Below, piece after piece: positions 12,416-24,965 of a DNA stretch of 64,000 nucleotides. The translations under genes were made by a program, and so were the position numbers. The stretch covers positions 31,991 to 95,990 of the forward strand of contig WBMW01005920.1 of assembly GCA_013396635.1 (NCBI GenBank), read 5' to 3'. Each line of letters starts with the position of its first letter. The first letter of the stretch is position 1. The notes beneath the pieces were generated by a model. That model saw nothing but the letters and a program-made list of their open reading frames with translations. It did not search any database and was not told where the DNA came from. Source of the stretch: Penelope pileata (Eukaryota > Chordata > Aves > Galliformes > Cracidae).

Positions 12416-12540
12416 CTTAAAAGCCTCTGTTGCTGCTCAGCTTTGCATGCAGCAGAGAAATTAATAGCACCCAGCTCCTCTGCCCATGGGAGGAGGGAGA
12501 CACGACAATGATGCCATACACAGACTTTATATTAATAGCA
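12416..12540. other. Short spacer between inverted CR1 copies
   Basis: About 125 bases of unrecognised sequence between the end of one CR1 and the abrupt start of the next, which is in the opposite orientation. It would form the loop if the two copies paired. Confidence 0.5.
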
Positions 12541-13345
12541 GAAAGCAAAATACCGAAGAGAACAATGCACTTGGACACAGTGCTCCAGCTGTGGTCTCAA
12601 CAGTAAGGAGTAGAGGGGAAGGACTGCCTCTCTCGACCTGTAGGCAATACTTTGCCTAATGCAGTCAAGGATACCAGCAGCCTTTTTTGCTGCACGGGCA
12701 TGGTGCTGGCTCATGTGCACCTTGGTGTCCACCAGGACCCCAGGTCCCTTTCCGCAGAGCTGTTTTACAGCTGCGTGGCCCACAGCATGCACAGGTGCCT
12801 GGGGTTGTTCCCCCACCATGTACAGGACTGCATGAACTTCATGAGGTTCCTGTCAAACCATTTCTCCAGACTGACATGGCACTTCCAAATGACAGCAAAA
12901 CCCTTCAGTCTATGAACTGCTCATTCCAGTTTTGTATTCTCTGCAAATGTGCTGTGAGTGCACCTGTTTGACCACCCAGGTCAGTAAGGGAAGTGGCAAG
13001 CAGTACTGGCCCTGTTATTGAGCCCTGGAGTTTACCACCAGTGACAGGACTGCAGCTGGACTTCATGCCACTGACCGCAACCCTTCAAGCCCAGCAGTTC
13101 AGCCAGTTTCCAGTCCCTCTCACTGTCTACTTGTGTGTACTTTTTCAGTCTATGATGATGGTACGGGAAATGACGCTGAAAGCCTTACTCAAGTTGAGAT
13201 GACATCCACAGCTCTGTCCTTATCCACCAAGAGTCATCACATCACAGAAGGTGGGTTAAGAACGATTTCCCCTTCATAAATCCACGCTACGCTGGCAACT
13301 CCTGACCACCATCCAGTCCTTCACACTTGGAAATTATTCTAGCTC
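12541..13345 (-). mobile_element. CR1 LINE (antisense), lacking its 3' end
   Basis: About 0.8 kb of CR1 ORF2 on the minus strand. In + order it shows the antisense 'gtgctccagctgtggtctca' block, the 'ggtgtccaccaggacccca' block, the 'ttcatgaggttcctgtcaaa' block and the 'gatttccccttcataaatcc' block. Translation of 12532-12819 on the minus strand gives 'LPLYSLLLRPQLEHCVQ', the CR1 ORF2 C-terminal motif. The copy lacks the 3' UTR and the terminal repeat, which is odd because normal LINE truncation removes the 5' end. A later deletion or rearrangement at about 12541 is the simplest explanation. Confidence 0.9.
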
Positions 13346-16080
13346 TCGTTCTTCTTTTCCAAAATAAATATTTTTATATCTATACAAACACACATGCTCA
13401 TCAGTAGTAGCAGATCTAATAACCGGGATGTCCTTAAAGCAACTAACAATCTCAGGCCACTCCTTCAGAAACTTCTTATTTCAGCTACACACTGGAACAA
13501 CAATGCTTCTTTTTTCTCTGACAAATGTATCTAAACCCGTAGTAATGTTGTTGCAGCTGTAATGGCTGAATGACCTCAGAGATGCAAGGAAAACACCCTG
13601 CCCCCTCCATCTCGAAAACATTACTTATTGTTCAAAAAAGACAAGTTTACCAGGCATGCTATCTGACAATCATGCCTGTAAGAACTTTTCTCTCCTTTAA
13701 AAAAGGCATTGTTAAACACATCTTCTCTACAGATCTAGTTTTATTCCCACATTTTGTCAGGCTTTTGACAGAAGTAGCTCGCTTTCTCAGATTCCCTGGC
13801 CTGCCAGAAATAGAAACATCAGGAATTTTAGGGAACATCTTCTCCATGCTTCTTCCTTAGCTTCTTTCACCTTCTGTCTTCCCTTCATAGTGCACTGAAG
13901 ACATATGAGACCACAAACTGTGCTAAGAAAGCACCTGTGCTTGTACAATCACTTCAGTGAAACAAGGGTTTTGTATTGTGCCCTCTTTCTTGCCCCAAAG
14001 CATGTATATCCAGAAATCATCCTTTCAACCCCACTAAAAATATATCAAAAAATTCTGACCAAAGAAATGATGAAGTATTCCTAAATCCCAACCAGTTCTA
14101 AATGTTTCCAGGTCTTGGGTAACCCAGGAACGGTGTGGCTAAACGGTAGATGAGCTCTGCATTACAGTAATGGCAGGCTGCAGTTGTGGTTTTATACCGT
14201 ATTACACATCTGACTAAGTGCTTCAAACACAAGCTGTGGCATTACACTGAACTGGAAGAGCAGATTACAACACGAATCCTGTATTCTTTCACCAATTTAG
14301 TGATGTACTGCCAAAAAAAGAGTCCATTTTAAAAGCCATGTTGTACATTTGGCCAGGGCACATCGACTATACTTCTGATAGACCAAGGATGATTGTCTAA
14401 CAATGGTTTCTAGGATATTAATAGTCGCTGCAGTGAAGCGGTTGACTTAAAATATTTTAAACAAATTTGGACATGCTCCCAATAAGATTATAACAATTTT
14501 CAGGCAGCTGAAACCTTGGGCCAACACTAGTTGACAGCATCCATTTAAAAACTCTTTCACACTTGTGCAAAGTTAAATCAACTTGGCACTCTCTCTGGTA
14601 GCCAATTGTCTCCTTAAAGTATGAGCTCTATTCATTCCATTGAATTGCTGCATTAAGGGGACAGTTGGCTGGCATGGGGAGGTTTGGGCTGATTGACAAT
14701 GTGCTTTAGTCACAAAGAAGTTGCAGCAAGAGTTTCTAAAAACCAAAAAGCAGTTAAGACTGTGAATAAATGAGGCTAGCTGAAGACAACAAAAGTACAG
14801 GATGTTTCCGGGAAGAAGCTTGTGGTTCAATAAACTTCCTAACTATGACTAATCCTAAAGCCTTTTTTCTTGCTTTGTAAGTATAGTACCTCAAACATCC
14901 CAGTGAATTTTAGTTTATCACTTAATCCCACACCAGCTAAATATTGCAGCAGCAGTTAGGGTTTGTGGAATTTTTATTTTTGCAGAGCTGCACAAGCTTA
15001 AATAGATAAGATCTGCATTCTTCCCATTGATGGGATTTTATTTTGCAAGTGAAATGTTAATAAAGGAATGTTGAACAGCATTTAAGAGCTCACTCTACAA
15101 TTATTCTAATGAGATTACAACGTTCCAACCACTCTTCCCTTTGTGAAGCTTCAAAGAGACGATACAAGAAAGCCATACAGTGCTTAGGTCAAAATAGTCA
15201 CAGACTGTTGGATTAATTAATGATCCCAGCAGAGACTAGAAGCACTCAAAGAAAAACTTGATACACAAAACTGACAAATACATTTTACAAGAAGTATAAC
15301 ACAGTATTACGTAAGTAATCGCTGTATTTGAGTTCAGTTTTCAAACACTCTCTCTTGCTTGTTTGTGTACACAACACAGATACCATTGCACAAAGCACAA
15401 AAAAGATGCCAAAGACACTACAGCCTGCTGTGGAAGTCAGTGAATTACTCTGAATGCTCTTGGCAAACAGATAGCCTAGCATCCAGTCCAGCTCCTGGTG
15501 TAAATGAATTTCCTTCTTCCCACCTCAGCAAGACCATAGAAAGTGCCCCAGTCTGATGCTGTGGCTACGTGAAGCAGGTGTACAGGCTTGGGGAGCTTTG
15601 TTTATTTTCAACTTGTAACAAAACGTATATCAACTTTAAATTGCATGTAGAGCTCTTTTAGCAACTGAAAAGACGAACAGCTCGAACATTTGCTAACAGT
15701 TCAGGAAGTGCTCGAGTTTTCTCCTCCTAATTCTTGTGTCACATAAGGAAAAGAGTTCATAAACAGGTTTTGGATTTCAGGTGCTAAAAGATTAATACCG
15801 TAAAATACTGGCAGTCCAAAGTAAGTGCCATCTTGAACTACTCAGCATAGTGGATCAGCACAACCACACTATCTAACTGGAAAAAGGTATAAAAACCTCT
15901 TTGATTCAAGGGCTAAATTAGCCTAGCTGTTTGAGACAGCAGATCCAATTTCACTGCCTGTTAAGGCAGGCCACCCTTCTTTGTCTTCATTTTATACTCC
16001 AGTGAAGTCTGCTTCAATACAGTTGCCTCCACTTATCCCAGTGGACAATTCGGTCCTTTTACGTGAAGCTAATCCAGCTC
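13346..16080. other. AT-rich non-coding sequence
   Basis: About 2.7 kb without a supported gene or recognisable repeat. Frames at 13570-13860 (+) and 14573-14830 (-) lack domains and conserved splice context. It is probably part of the same intron or intergenic block as its flanks. Confidence 0.5.
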
Positions 16081-16084
16081 CCCC

Positions 16085-16140
16085 TGAAGTCAAGAGGAAT
16101 TTTGCACTTGACTTCAATGTGGAAAAGGATCAGGTCCTAA
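16085..16140. repeat. Ancient palindromic interspersed repeat, copy 1
   Basis: Perfect 9-base inverted arms, 'tgaagtcaa' at 16085-16093 and 'ttgacttca' at 16108-16116, around a 14-base loop containing 'attttgcac', followed by 'ggatcagg'. I recognise this palindrome-plus-'caggatcagg'-like layout as a very old interspersed repeat common in sauropsid genomes, but I do not recall its library name. A second copy with the same layout lies at 58519 and a decayed third may lie at 59970. Confidence 0.55.
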
Positions 16141-19100
16141 GAACAGTAAAACTAAAATATCTGAGAATGAAAACAGATTTGGATTTTTTCACTTCCTAAT
16201 TAGCTGGAAAAAAGCATACAATTGATTAAATGAAATGAACAGTTCAAAAATGGGGGGGAAAAAAGCCAAATTTTGATTTCAGTTTAAAGCATGTGAAAAG
16301 TTACTTAACATTACAAGGTTTAAAAAAAAATTTAAAGAATCCCATTCTAATTTCTGACAGCAGAACTGTACCATTTCATGCATCCTGCACCTTGTCTTTC
16401 CAGTTCCACAGGAACTGAGGGGGAAAAAACAACAATCCCCCAAGTCTATGAACTAGATTAACAGAAGCAACAGTTAATTGCACCGTTTCCAAGGTGCAGA
16501 AGTCACACAGTTGTAACTCTTAGAAACTTCCCCCTTTCCCATCAGTATAGTTAGGGTTTCCTCAAGAATCCCTCACGGTGTGATCAGCCCACTGGCTCAA
16601 TAGTTTTGGAAGGTTACTCCTCCATCAGTCCGAAGATGATTTGATTCAGACATCTGAATTATTTGGTCAGTTGTGTATACTATATGACATCTAATGCAGT
16701 AAGTAATGCTAACTTCTGAGTATTCATGGAAGAGCAAAGGGAAAGTGTAACAGATCTGCACAGACAAATGCAGTCATCATATACTAGCCGACCACATGCC
16801 ATATTATCCCAGAAAGCTACCTCTTTGATTGCATTTTTTTTAGATATTTAAAGTAGAGAAATATACATTCCTTCTTAATGATAGCATCTATTTATAGTCA
16901 TTTTACTGTTTGGTAAGATTACAGTGAATTTACTGTTAAGGAAAATTAATATTAAATCCAAAATGTTTTCAAACTGTTATTTTTTTAAAACAAATTGAAA
17001 CTAGATAGAGTTCGTTTGTAACCACGCTGAATCAGAATTTGAATACCTAAGGACTTTACCCAACAGCTTCTATAACAAGCGTAGAGGATTTCCACCCAAA
17101 TTAATATTATAAATATCAGCTCACTAAAATCTGAGAATATGATCTGATATATGATCAAAAGAGGAGAGACTTTTGTTCATATTTTCAAAGAAAAAAACCC
17201 TCAAATGTATGAGGTCTGCTCATTCTAACATTTTAGAGGTTTGGTGACCAAAAACAATTAACAAATTAATGCTAGTATTCCCTTTAGTAAACAAATCCAC
17301 CAGATCTAAAATAAAATATGTTTTCCATTTACAACTATCACCTTCTATAACCTTGTCTGAAAGTTAACAACTTGTACCTTAAAACATAACGGAGGTTATC
17401 TATATGAACTGCAACCACGATTTCCATTCAGATGCCCCTGAAAATCAAATGGGAAAAAAAAAAAAAACATCTTGCAAATAAACTGGGCTTTCATTGTTTA
17501 ACAAGTCTATACATATCTTAAAAGAGTTATTAAGATTCCTTTAAACAACACACACTGAAAATCCATGCCACTAGCAAAAAGCTCGCAAATTTAGCACAAC
17601 CCCTAGCACGTAGTTATAGCCAACTTATTTCACTGACCAGGAAGACTCAATCTCTTTCTTTGTGAAAAGAATCAAGATGCACAAGTGCAAAACCAAGTTA
17701 AAACAATCACTTAAAATAACCATGTAAGATAAAGGTGTTAACAAACAGGACATAAGCCACCTTACAAATCATCCTGTATTAGCGTGGTCATAGTTTTACC
17801 ATGTACACACTGAATTTAAATAATATTCCAATGGTATGTCAGACTTAAGCTAAAGTTGAGGGGAAAAAAAGTAATCAAAAACTCCTAGATTTAATAAGCA
17901 ATGCAAATTAATACCAGAATACTTAAAGATATCTACTTTGTATGAACAAAACTAACACTTCCAGGGAAATAAGTTTTAACACTACTCTTTTTTTGTGTAT
18001 CATGATAGTCTGAATCAATCAGTTCTACGCATTTCTGCGGTATATGAGCTAAGAAATATTTCCTAAAATGAAAAAGGAGATTGATATCTTTAGCATATTA
18101 CATAATATAATTATTCAGCAAGCTATTTTTAAGGTGATAAGAGTAACCTCGATCACTATGATTTATGAATCGTGTTTTAAGTGTAGAACTGTACTTAAAA
18201 TACAGTATGGAACTGCACTTAAAAGTAAAAAAAATATATATATGTGTGTGTATATAGTCATATTACTGCTGCATCGTAGGTAGCCTCTATCGCTCTAAAC
18301 ATAAGTCAGTGTTTAATTTTTGTCTTATTTCAGGAGTTAAGAATCATGTCCCTGCATTTTTTCTCATTTATTTAAAAATCTCAGAATGAAAAAAAAAATC
18401 CAAAACGTTTTTTTCCACCCCTCACAGAACACCACAGAATATTAATCCTACGCCTACTTACTTTTAGGTTGAAAAAGTGTGGCTGCTGAGAAAAGCAATT
18501 TTGCTCAGGACAATTTCCACTGACCAGCAGTAACAGCTCAGGAATTATCTTGGTTTTCCCTACTCTTCTCTTTCCTTCATGGGTAATTTTTTACAAAAGG
18601 AACAGTATTTTACTCTATACATTCTTAGAGTATTTAATTTTACTATGAAGAAAGAATTAAATACAGGTGTCCTCAGTAAGAATAGCATATTTCTCTTTCT
18701 CTCTCCAATGCACGTTTTTCAGTTAGGTACAAATGATCTGATCTGGACAGCACTATTATAACCTTAATAATCCTTTAAACAAATCTTCAGCAATTAACAT
18801 TGAAATCAGTCAAACAAACCCCTCTTTCTCTTTGCATTTAGGACATTGTAATTCTATTAATGCATGTTCTAACTAGAAGTTATGGGCAGGATGGAGAAGA
18901 ATAAAAAATGAGCAAACAAACAAACAAAGCAGAACATATATCACATTATTCAGAAACCAGAAAGCACATGTACATTTGAAGACAGTACTGCTGGAAGAAC
19001 ATCGGAATACTTCGTATTTAAAACAGGCAGAATCAGAACCACCGTCTGCTGTTGAAAGAACCTACTCTGAAATTGTCCCCTTCCAGTGAAGTTGCTTGAG

Positions 19101-22100
19101 ACATTATTATTTCTGAGATCAGGATAAATTCCTAACAATAACAATGATGGTATTTTTGGTCTAGTTGGACTCCTGGTCTGATTCACAACAGCTGTTCTTT
19201 CAGGAGGCTTTACATAATGAATATGAGCATCAAAGAGGAAAAACACTATTAAGATTTGAGGTAAAAGGAAAACGAACACCAAACCAAACAAATCCAATTC
19301 TTCCATCCCCACACAGCACAGGACAGCCTTCTTACAACAATGATGCACAATTCACTTTGGTTGCTCATCACTCCAAGTAGAGAACAGCCTTTGCCCCATA
19401 AATGTTCCCTAAGCCTTACATAAATTTGCATTAGGAAACATAATAATTTGTGTTTTCACGTGGCATTTAAACATTTGCAAGACTTTCTATTTAGTGAAAT
19501 TACCCGGAGGTGTGTAAGATGTGCTATTACGTATGCTTGCAGCTTCACAACAGCACCAAAGTAAGTCTGCACCTGTGAGCAAACACGAACTACTTCAACT
19601 GAAATCAGAGCTAAGCAGAAATACCATACATTGTTAAAAACAAACAAGCAAACAAACAGAAAAAGCAAACAGAAGAAGTAAAACATTTTGCCTGCACATT
19701 CAGTTTGCAGCTCAAAAAATTATGGGAAAAGGGATATGAAAGATTTACTTCTATTACGACATGCTTTCTTCCCATTCCCTCTCATCTTTACCCAGTCCTT
19801 ATGTGAATACAAATTCCAGTTTTCTGGACTTTTGGGTACAGTTTCCGGCAAAATAGAATATTTGAGTTGAGCAAGCCAGGCTGATAAAGGCAACCAGAAA
19901 TAGGAAGAGTGTAGAAAAGTAGAGCAAGATATACACAAATGCTTTGGAGGCTTCTTATTTATTATTATTCTGTGGTTACAAGTGCAGGTCCTGATTTTAG
20001 TTTCCAATATAACGTTCTTGAAAAGCAAGAGACTACACATAATTCAGACTTATTTTTCCTTTGTCAAACTTTAAGCATAAACATTAATTTTGTTATCTAA
20101 CCATGCTTAAAAATAACTTATTAACAAAGAATTGTTCAGTATTAATTTGTTTTATGCCTTCTCCTGGCTGACTGCCAACACAGTTACAATGCTGCACAAC
20201 TGCAATACACAAGAGGTTCACAGCACCCTCTAATTACTCTTTAAGCACCACACATAAGCACTGCATTTTCTTACAATTGCGAGGGTATTAAGTATGGCTG
20301 AAAATTTCAAAACCTTTAGCACAAATATTGTATTTTCATTCCTGAAGCTGAACATTACAAAGAGAGCAGAAACATCAGGTCTTCCTGAATAAGCATTTGG
20401 AACTGGACAGAACATAAACACGTCCTCTGCTCCCACTGTTCTTCTGCTGCAGGGCCATCCATCCTGGTAAGCATACTTGGGACCGGAGTGCACTTATGCT
20501 TTGTCATTCACACCATGAGTAAAACACTTGTACTGTCTCATTTTTACAAGATTAGAAGGTGCTCTGGGCATGTACAAACAAAGGAAAGTAACCTCACTGA
20601 ACCAAAGCCTTCTGATACAAAGACTGACTAAATATCAGATGAACACCACAAAATGCCTCTGGAAGTTTCCCCAGAAACAAGCTAAAGGCCCTGACCTACA
20701 AAGATTTACTCATGTGACCGTGTTTACTCAACAACTTCCCTGTCAATGAAAGCAAATGAAGTTATCCACTTTTGTAAGCCTAGTTTACCTCATCCTAAGA
20801 TCTGAATACAAGGGGTGGCTCAAAGTTTCTGAAGAATCTCTGGTTTTTCTCTGACTTCTCCAGACTTCTGGTGCAAAGAAAGCCACAGAAACATGTACCG
20901 TAAGCCACAGAAGTTTTGCTTCCTCCTGAATTACCAATTTGAAAGACAAAACTATTTGAAGTTCAGTGGCACCATCAGAATTCAAAACTTACGTAAACAC
21001 TTGAGACAGCAATAAGTATATCTGCATCGATTACTTCTATCTTATACAACGCTATTACAACAGCATTTGTCCTACAAAAATGCAAAGCTAAAATAGAGCC
21101 AGACTGGCCAAAAAGTCATCTAATCCCATATGCAGCATCCTAGAGTACTCAGGGAGTAGAAAAACAGATAATGCCAGTCTGAGGTTTTAGTGGTCATTAC
21201 TTCCTCTGCATTCTCCTGCCATATCCTGTACCATTATGCAAGACTACAGTCAAGAAAAATCAAAACAAAACCACAGCCCCAGTGATAATGGTCAACACAG
21301 CCCAAGCTCTGCTTGCTGAGGATCCCCACTGCAGCACCCTGCTCAGCTGCAGGGCTCCGATAAAAGCCAACGGGGGCAGTTCCCAGCTCAGAGACTCACT
21401 GAGCCTGAGCACAGCTTTGGTTTGTTGGCCTTTAGGACAGAGTGAGACCCAGTGCTCTATGCAGGTGCCTGCTGAAGTGACAACAGAAAGGGACGCTTGG
21501 CATTTCCAATCCTATTTCCAGCTGTCCTTCACACATTTAAAGAATATGTATTTAAATCTAATGAGAACAAAACTCACACACGAGTAATAACCTTCACTCA
21601 CTCCTAGCATTACCGTTACTATCATCTCCATCTCCAATCTTGCCACCAGCCACCTCTGACTGCACTCGCCTCTGTGACTTGCCTAGGCGCTGCTTTCTGC
21701 TTTGATGCATTGGCACAATTGGATGCACTGTTCTTCTTTGAAGAACAAAGCCTGTTCCCATAGGCAGAAATGGCAGTAAGAATGACCTCTTAAAAACCAA
21801 AATTAGACTTGTCCTACGGTTAGCTGACAGCATCTTCTCAGCATCACCTTTCTCCTTCAGCATACACATGGGAATTTGTCCAGTTTGCTACACAAACCTG
21901 GCAACCGATAACACGATCTGGAACCCTACAGCTCAAAGTCATTGGTTTGAATGCAGCCCAGGACTGTAGTGATTGAAAGAAGTTACCATATGGTAACTGT
22001 AAAGCAGCTTGTATTCAAAATAAAAATATTTTTAAAGAAGTGGTTGCTACATCATAAAATCCGTCACCATGAAGCAGCATCCCACTAGTTGTTCAAGAAT

Positions 22101-24399
22101 AAAGATGAAATAAACACAGAGAATGAGCTATCTTCTCATAGTTCAAAGTGGTTCCTCCAGGTCAAAAATTAAGCCCTACTTTTTACTTTCAGAAACCACA
22201 TTTCTTCCTCAGTAGTGGGTCTGTTCTGTCAGCTAGGAGAGGACTTCCAGTTCTAGAAGCCCGACACCTTTCAGAAGGGCTTCTCAAAAGCCGCACTGTA
22301 TATTCATGGAAGGTGTCCTAGCTAAAAAAGGCTGCTTAATACGACACAGCAGAAGAAGCAAGAGCTCTTGAAGTGTTCTTTGTGTTAATACTGACATCAA
22401 TTTTTAAATTAACATAAAGGTAGCTTACTCAAACTGTGATCAAAGAAAGAGGCAAAACAGCTTGATCCACAGAGGGGATAAAGATGAAAGAATGTATTTC
22501 TTTTAACTAACGGTCTGAACACGAGGAATATCTGCTGAAAACATACTGCTTTTGTCCACAGGCGGAGCACACAGGAAAGTAAAACCGTGTGGCTACCGAG
22601 TTCCTACGGCAAACTTTGGCCACATGAACTGCCATCAGCCACAACGCGGGCGTTCACATCCCTGTCACATGACGGCAGCCATTTATCAGAGCGAACACAG
22701 CTCTGATTTCTTCTTCTGGAGTTGAAAGAAGCAAGCAAATCTCAGAATAAAGAGTATTCCTCTGGCGAGGAAGAGGATCGATAAAAACCTACATTACAAG
22801 CTGCAGTTTTTCAAGAAACAATTCCATCACGTGCACGCAGCACACCAAAGACTTATTAAGCACGATCATACGATATTTCTGTTTCAAATAAATTGCCAAT
22901 TCCAATCTACTTTTAGTACAGTTCAATTCTTTCACACCCAAAGAACTGATAGGCAGTAAATATTAAAAATAAATAAGTAAAAATCCCTCTTCGTATAATA
23001 AAATAGAGATTAAAGCTTCCAGGGGCCCACTCTCATTCCAAATGAAGTTCTCCAGATTTCAAATAGCAATATCGGGGTCCAAAAATTAAGAAGTTGTTAA
23101 AACCTGCACAGCTAGTAACCCCACGAACAGCAAAGCTGTGGAAGCCTCCTTTTCCGCATCGATTTCCAGCTTGAGGAAAAGGTCCACATGAACTCTCTGC
23201 CGTGCAGGCGAAGAGCTCTTTTCTACCTGCCTTTCCTACTTTCACAAATTTTGCAGCAATTGTCCACCTGGGAGACCTCTGCTGCCAAATCTGCTTGAAG
23301 CTGGCCAACAGCTGGAAGAGTTATCAGAGGGGCTGGCAGGCACACAGGCGTTGTGGCTGCACCTGAGCTGCACTTCTTGAGGAAATAAAGCTCTCAAAAC
23401 CCACCGAGCAGAACAATCACCGGCAAGCACTGCCACCAACTATAGCCATGGTCCTGCATGTTTGGTGGCATGTTGCGAGGTTTTTTTTCTTTGCAATCCA
23501 GCACAGTTCCTCTGAGCGCTGCTCTGTCTGCTCATGCCACAAAGGGCACCTTACCCTGAGATTAACCCCACGCACAGCCCGGCTGCGCAGAGCTGTCCCC
23601 GCTGTCAGGAGGCACCTCCTAGAGCTACAGGTACAAACGTGGGCAGGAAACACACACCAAGTGCGAGGTTCTATCAGCTGAAAAGGAGCAATTCTGAAAC
23701 TTACCAAGTCTGCAGTAACACACAGACATGGCAACGCTGTGCTTCGTGCACTGCACGTGTAACTGACAACAAAACTCTGTTGGAAATCCCTTTTCTTGGT
23801 CTTCCAAAAAGCAATGACAACACTCCCAGGTAAACTTTCCTCCCTTGCTTCCTGACTAAAGGTCAATCCTACTTGCAAAGTTTGCTGAAATGTCATTCAG
23901 CCTATGAATGATAGAGAAATATAACACACTTGGCAACATGCTCTCAGTTCGAAACCCTTTTTGGGATCATTCTGCCAGTGGAGGTGAATTCAAACACCCA
24001 TTTTTAGTTAATGACCGACCTCCGCCTGGGCTCGAGCTCAGCAGGTAGGCCCAGAGCTCAGCTCCTGGGCTGCGGGCAGGCTCACACCCCGCTCCTCCCA
24101 GCACAAAGCAGCTCCTGCCTGGACGCACACCGACACCTGGAAGGGCCCATCTTGAGACGAACGCAACAAACCTGTGTGCTTAACGCTGGGTGCCAGAAGG
24201 AAACGCGCTGCCCGTGCTGCTGAAGGGACGCGCACAGAACTTTGCACGTCGCACGCACACAGCTCACGCGGAATCCGCAGCTATGGGGATGTCACCCCTT
24301 TTGCGTTTTTTTTTTTCTTTTTTTAAAGCCGCGAGGAACACGAGGAGGTCTGACGAAGCGTCAGGACGGAATACTTAAAATTAATGACTCAGAGATTTC
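16141..24399. other. Long AT-rich, A/C-biased non-coding block
   Basis: About 8.3 kb without a supported gene. The + strand is biased to A over T and C over G in many lines (hand counts: 17281-17340 has A25 T19 C13 G3; 17701-17760 has A30 T11 C11 G8). This is the pattern expected of an intron transcribed from the minus strand. CpGs become denser from about 22.5 kb, approaching the CpG island. Frames on both strands (for example 18950-19348 and 23417-23896) have no domains. A faint LINE-like block lies at about 21098. Confidence 0.5.
21098..21165 (-). mobile_element. Possible ancient CR1/L3-like 3'-UTR scrap
   Basis: A short block with 'gccagactggcc', 'aagtcatctaatccc' and 'cagcatcct', resembling the antisense 3' UTR of old CR1/L3 elements ('gtcatctagtcc'). 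The match is short and degraded and could be coincidence. Confidence 0.3.
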
Positions 24400-24597
24400 A
24401 GGCAGTCGTGTTCCTGCGGGATGCAGGGATACCAACCGGAACGGAGAGTCAAACACAGCCAGCGCCGACACGCCGGGAGCGGATTACATACATTTCCTCC
24501 GCTCCGTCCCCCGCCTCCCCCGGCCCCAGAGCCGCTCCAGCGGGAGCCTCGCACCCGGCACCCCCCCGGCAGCCCCCAGCCCGGCCCGGAGAACTCC

Positions 24598-24677
24598 NNN
24601 NNNNNNNNNNNNNNNNNNNNNNNNNNNNNNNNNNNNNNNNNNNNNNNNNNNNNNNNNNNNNNNNNNNNNNNNNNNNN
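24598..24677. other. Assembly gap (80 Ns)
   Basis: A run of 80 N characters inside the CpG island, flanked by very GC-rich sequence. The size may be an estimate rather than a true length. Any frame crossing it is unreliable. Confidence 0.99.
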
Positions 24678-24741
24678 ATCGGAGGCCGCGGGGAGGAGCC
24701 GGGCGGCCCCGGGCTGGCGGCGCCCCCTCCTCGGAGCCAAC

Positions 24742-24849
24742 ATGGTGGCGGCCGCGCCCCCGCGGCCCTGCGGAGCGGAGCGGGGGGAGGCGGAGGCGGA
24801 GGGGCCTTTCTGGGGGGTGCGGGGAACTGTCTGTGCTCCCCCCGCTTAA
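24742..24849 (+). CDS. Candidate first coding exon or upstream ORF in CpG island
   Basis: An ATG at 24742 in a fair Kozak setting ('agccaacatgg': C at -3, G at +4) and inside a YY1-like motif opens a 35-codon frame beginning MVAAAPPRPCGAERGEAEAE and ending at a TAA (24847-24849). If real, the frame must splice out before that stop, or it is an upstream ORF in a 5' UTR, since a good-looking donor ('cag|gtgcgc', GT at 24859) lies just after the stop. Alanine-, proline- and glycine-rich N-termini are common in first exons of CpG-island genes, but GC-rich DNA also gives such codons by chance. I do not recognise the product. Confidence 0.25.
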   Translation: MVAAAPPRPCGAERGEAEAEGPFWGVRGTVCAPPA

Positions 24850-24965
24850 CGGCGCTTCAGGTGCGCGGCTTCAGCACGAACGCTGAACATTTCGGCAGCG
24901 GGGCCCTTCCGCCTGCGGGGGGAGAGGCGTGGAAGGATCCCTCTCCGACTCTGCAACGTTTTTGA

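Larger units (their letters stand above)
24400..24965. promoter_or_regulatory. CpG-island promoter, probably bidirectional
   Basis: A GC-rich, CpG-dense island in an AT-rich landscape, the classic vertebrate promoter type. It includes a YY1-like motif 'aacatggtggcggc' at 24739-24752, which in many broadly expressed genes overlaps the first exon, and a CTCF-like core 'gcgccccct' at 24719-24727. No TATA box is evident. Base skew changes sign across the island (A/C-rich to the left, T/G-rich to the right), which suggests transcripts leaving in both directions. Candidate donors are 'cag|gtgcgc' at 24859 on + and 'aaat|gtatgt' at about 24494 on -. An assembly gap removes 80 bases from the core, so the transcription start sites cannot be placed. 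Confidence 0.85.

Noticed and set aside
23417..23896. 159-codon minus-strand frame left of the island
   Set aside because: No domain, cysteine- and serine-rich low-order composition, and overlapping + frames at 23448-23833 of similar quality. It could only be kept with RNA evidence.
24242..24965. Long frames (142-214 codons) across the CpG island
   Set aside because: They are open mainly because stop codons are rare in GC-rich DNA and because they run through 80 Ns. Three frames are open at once.
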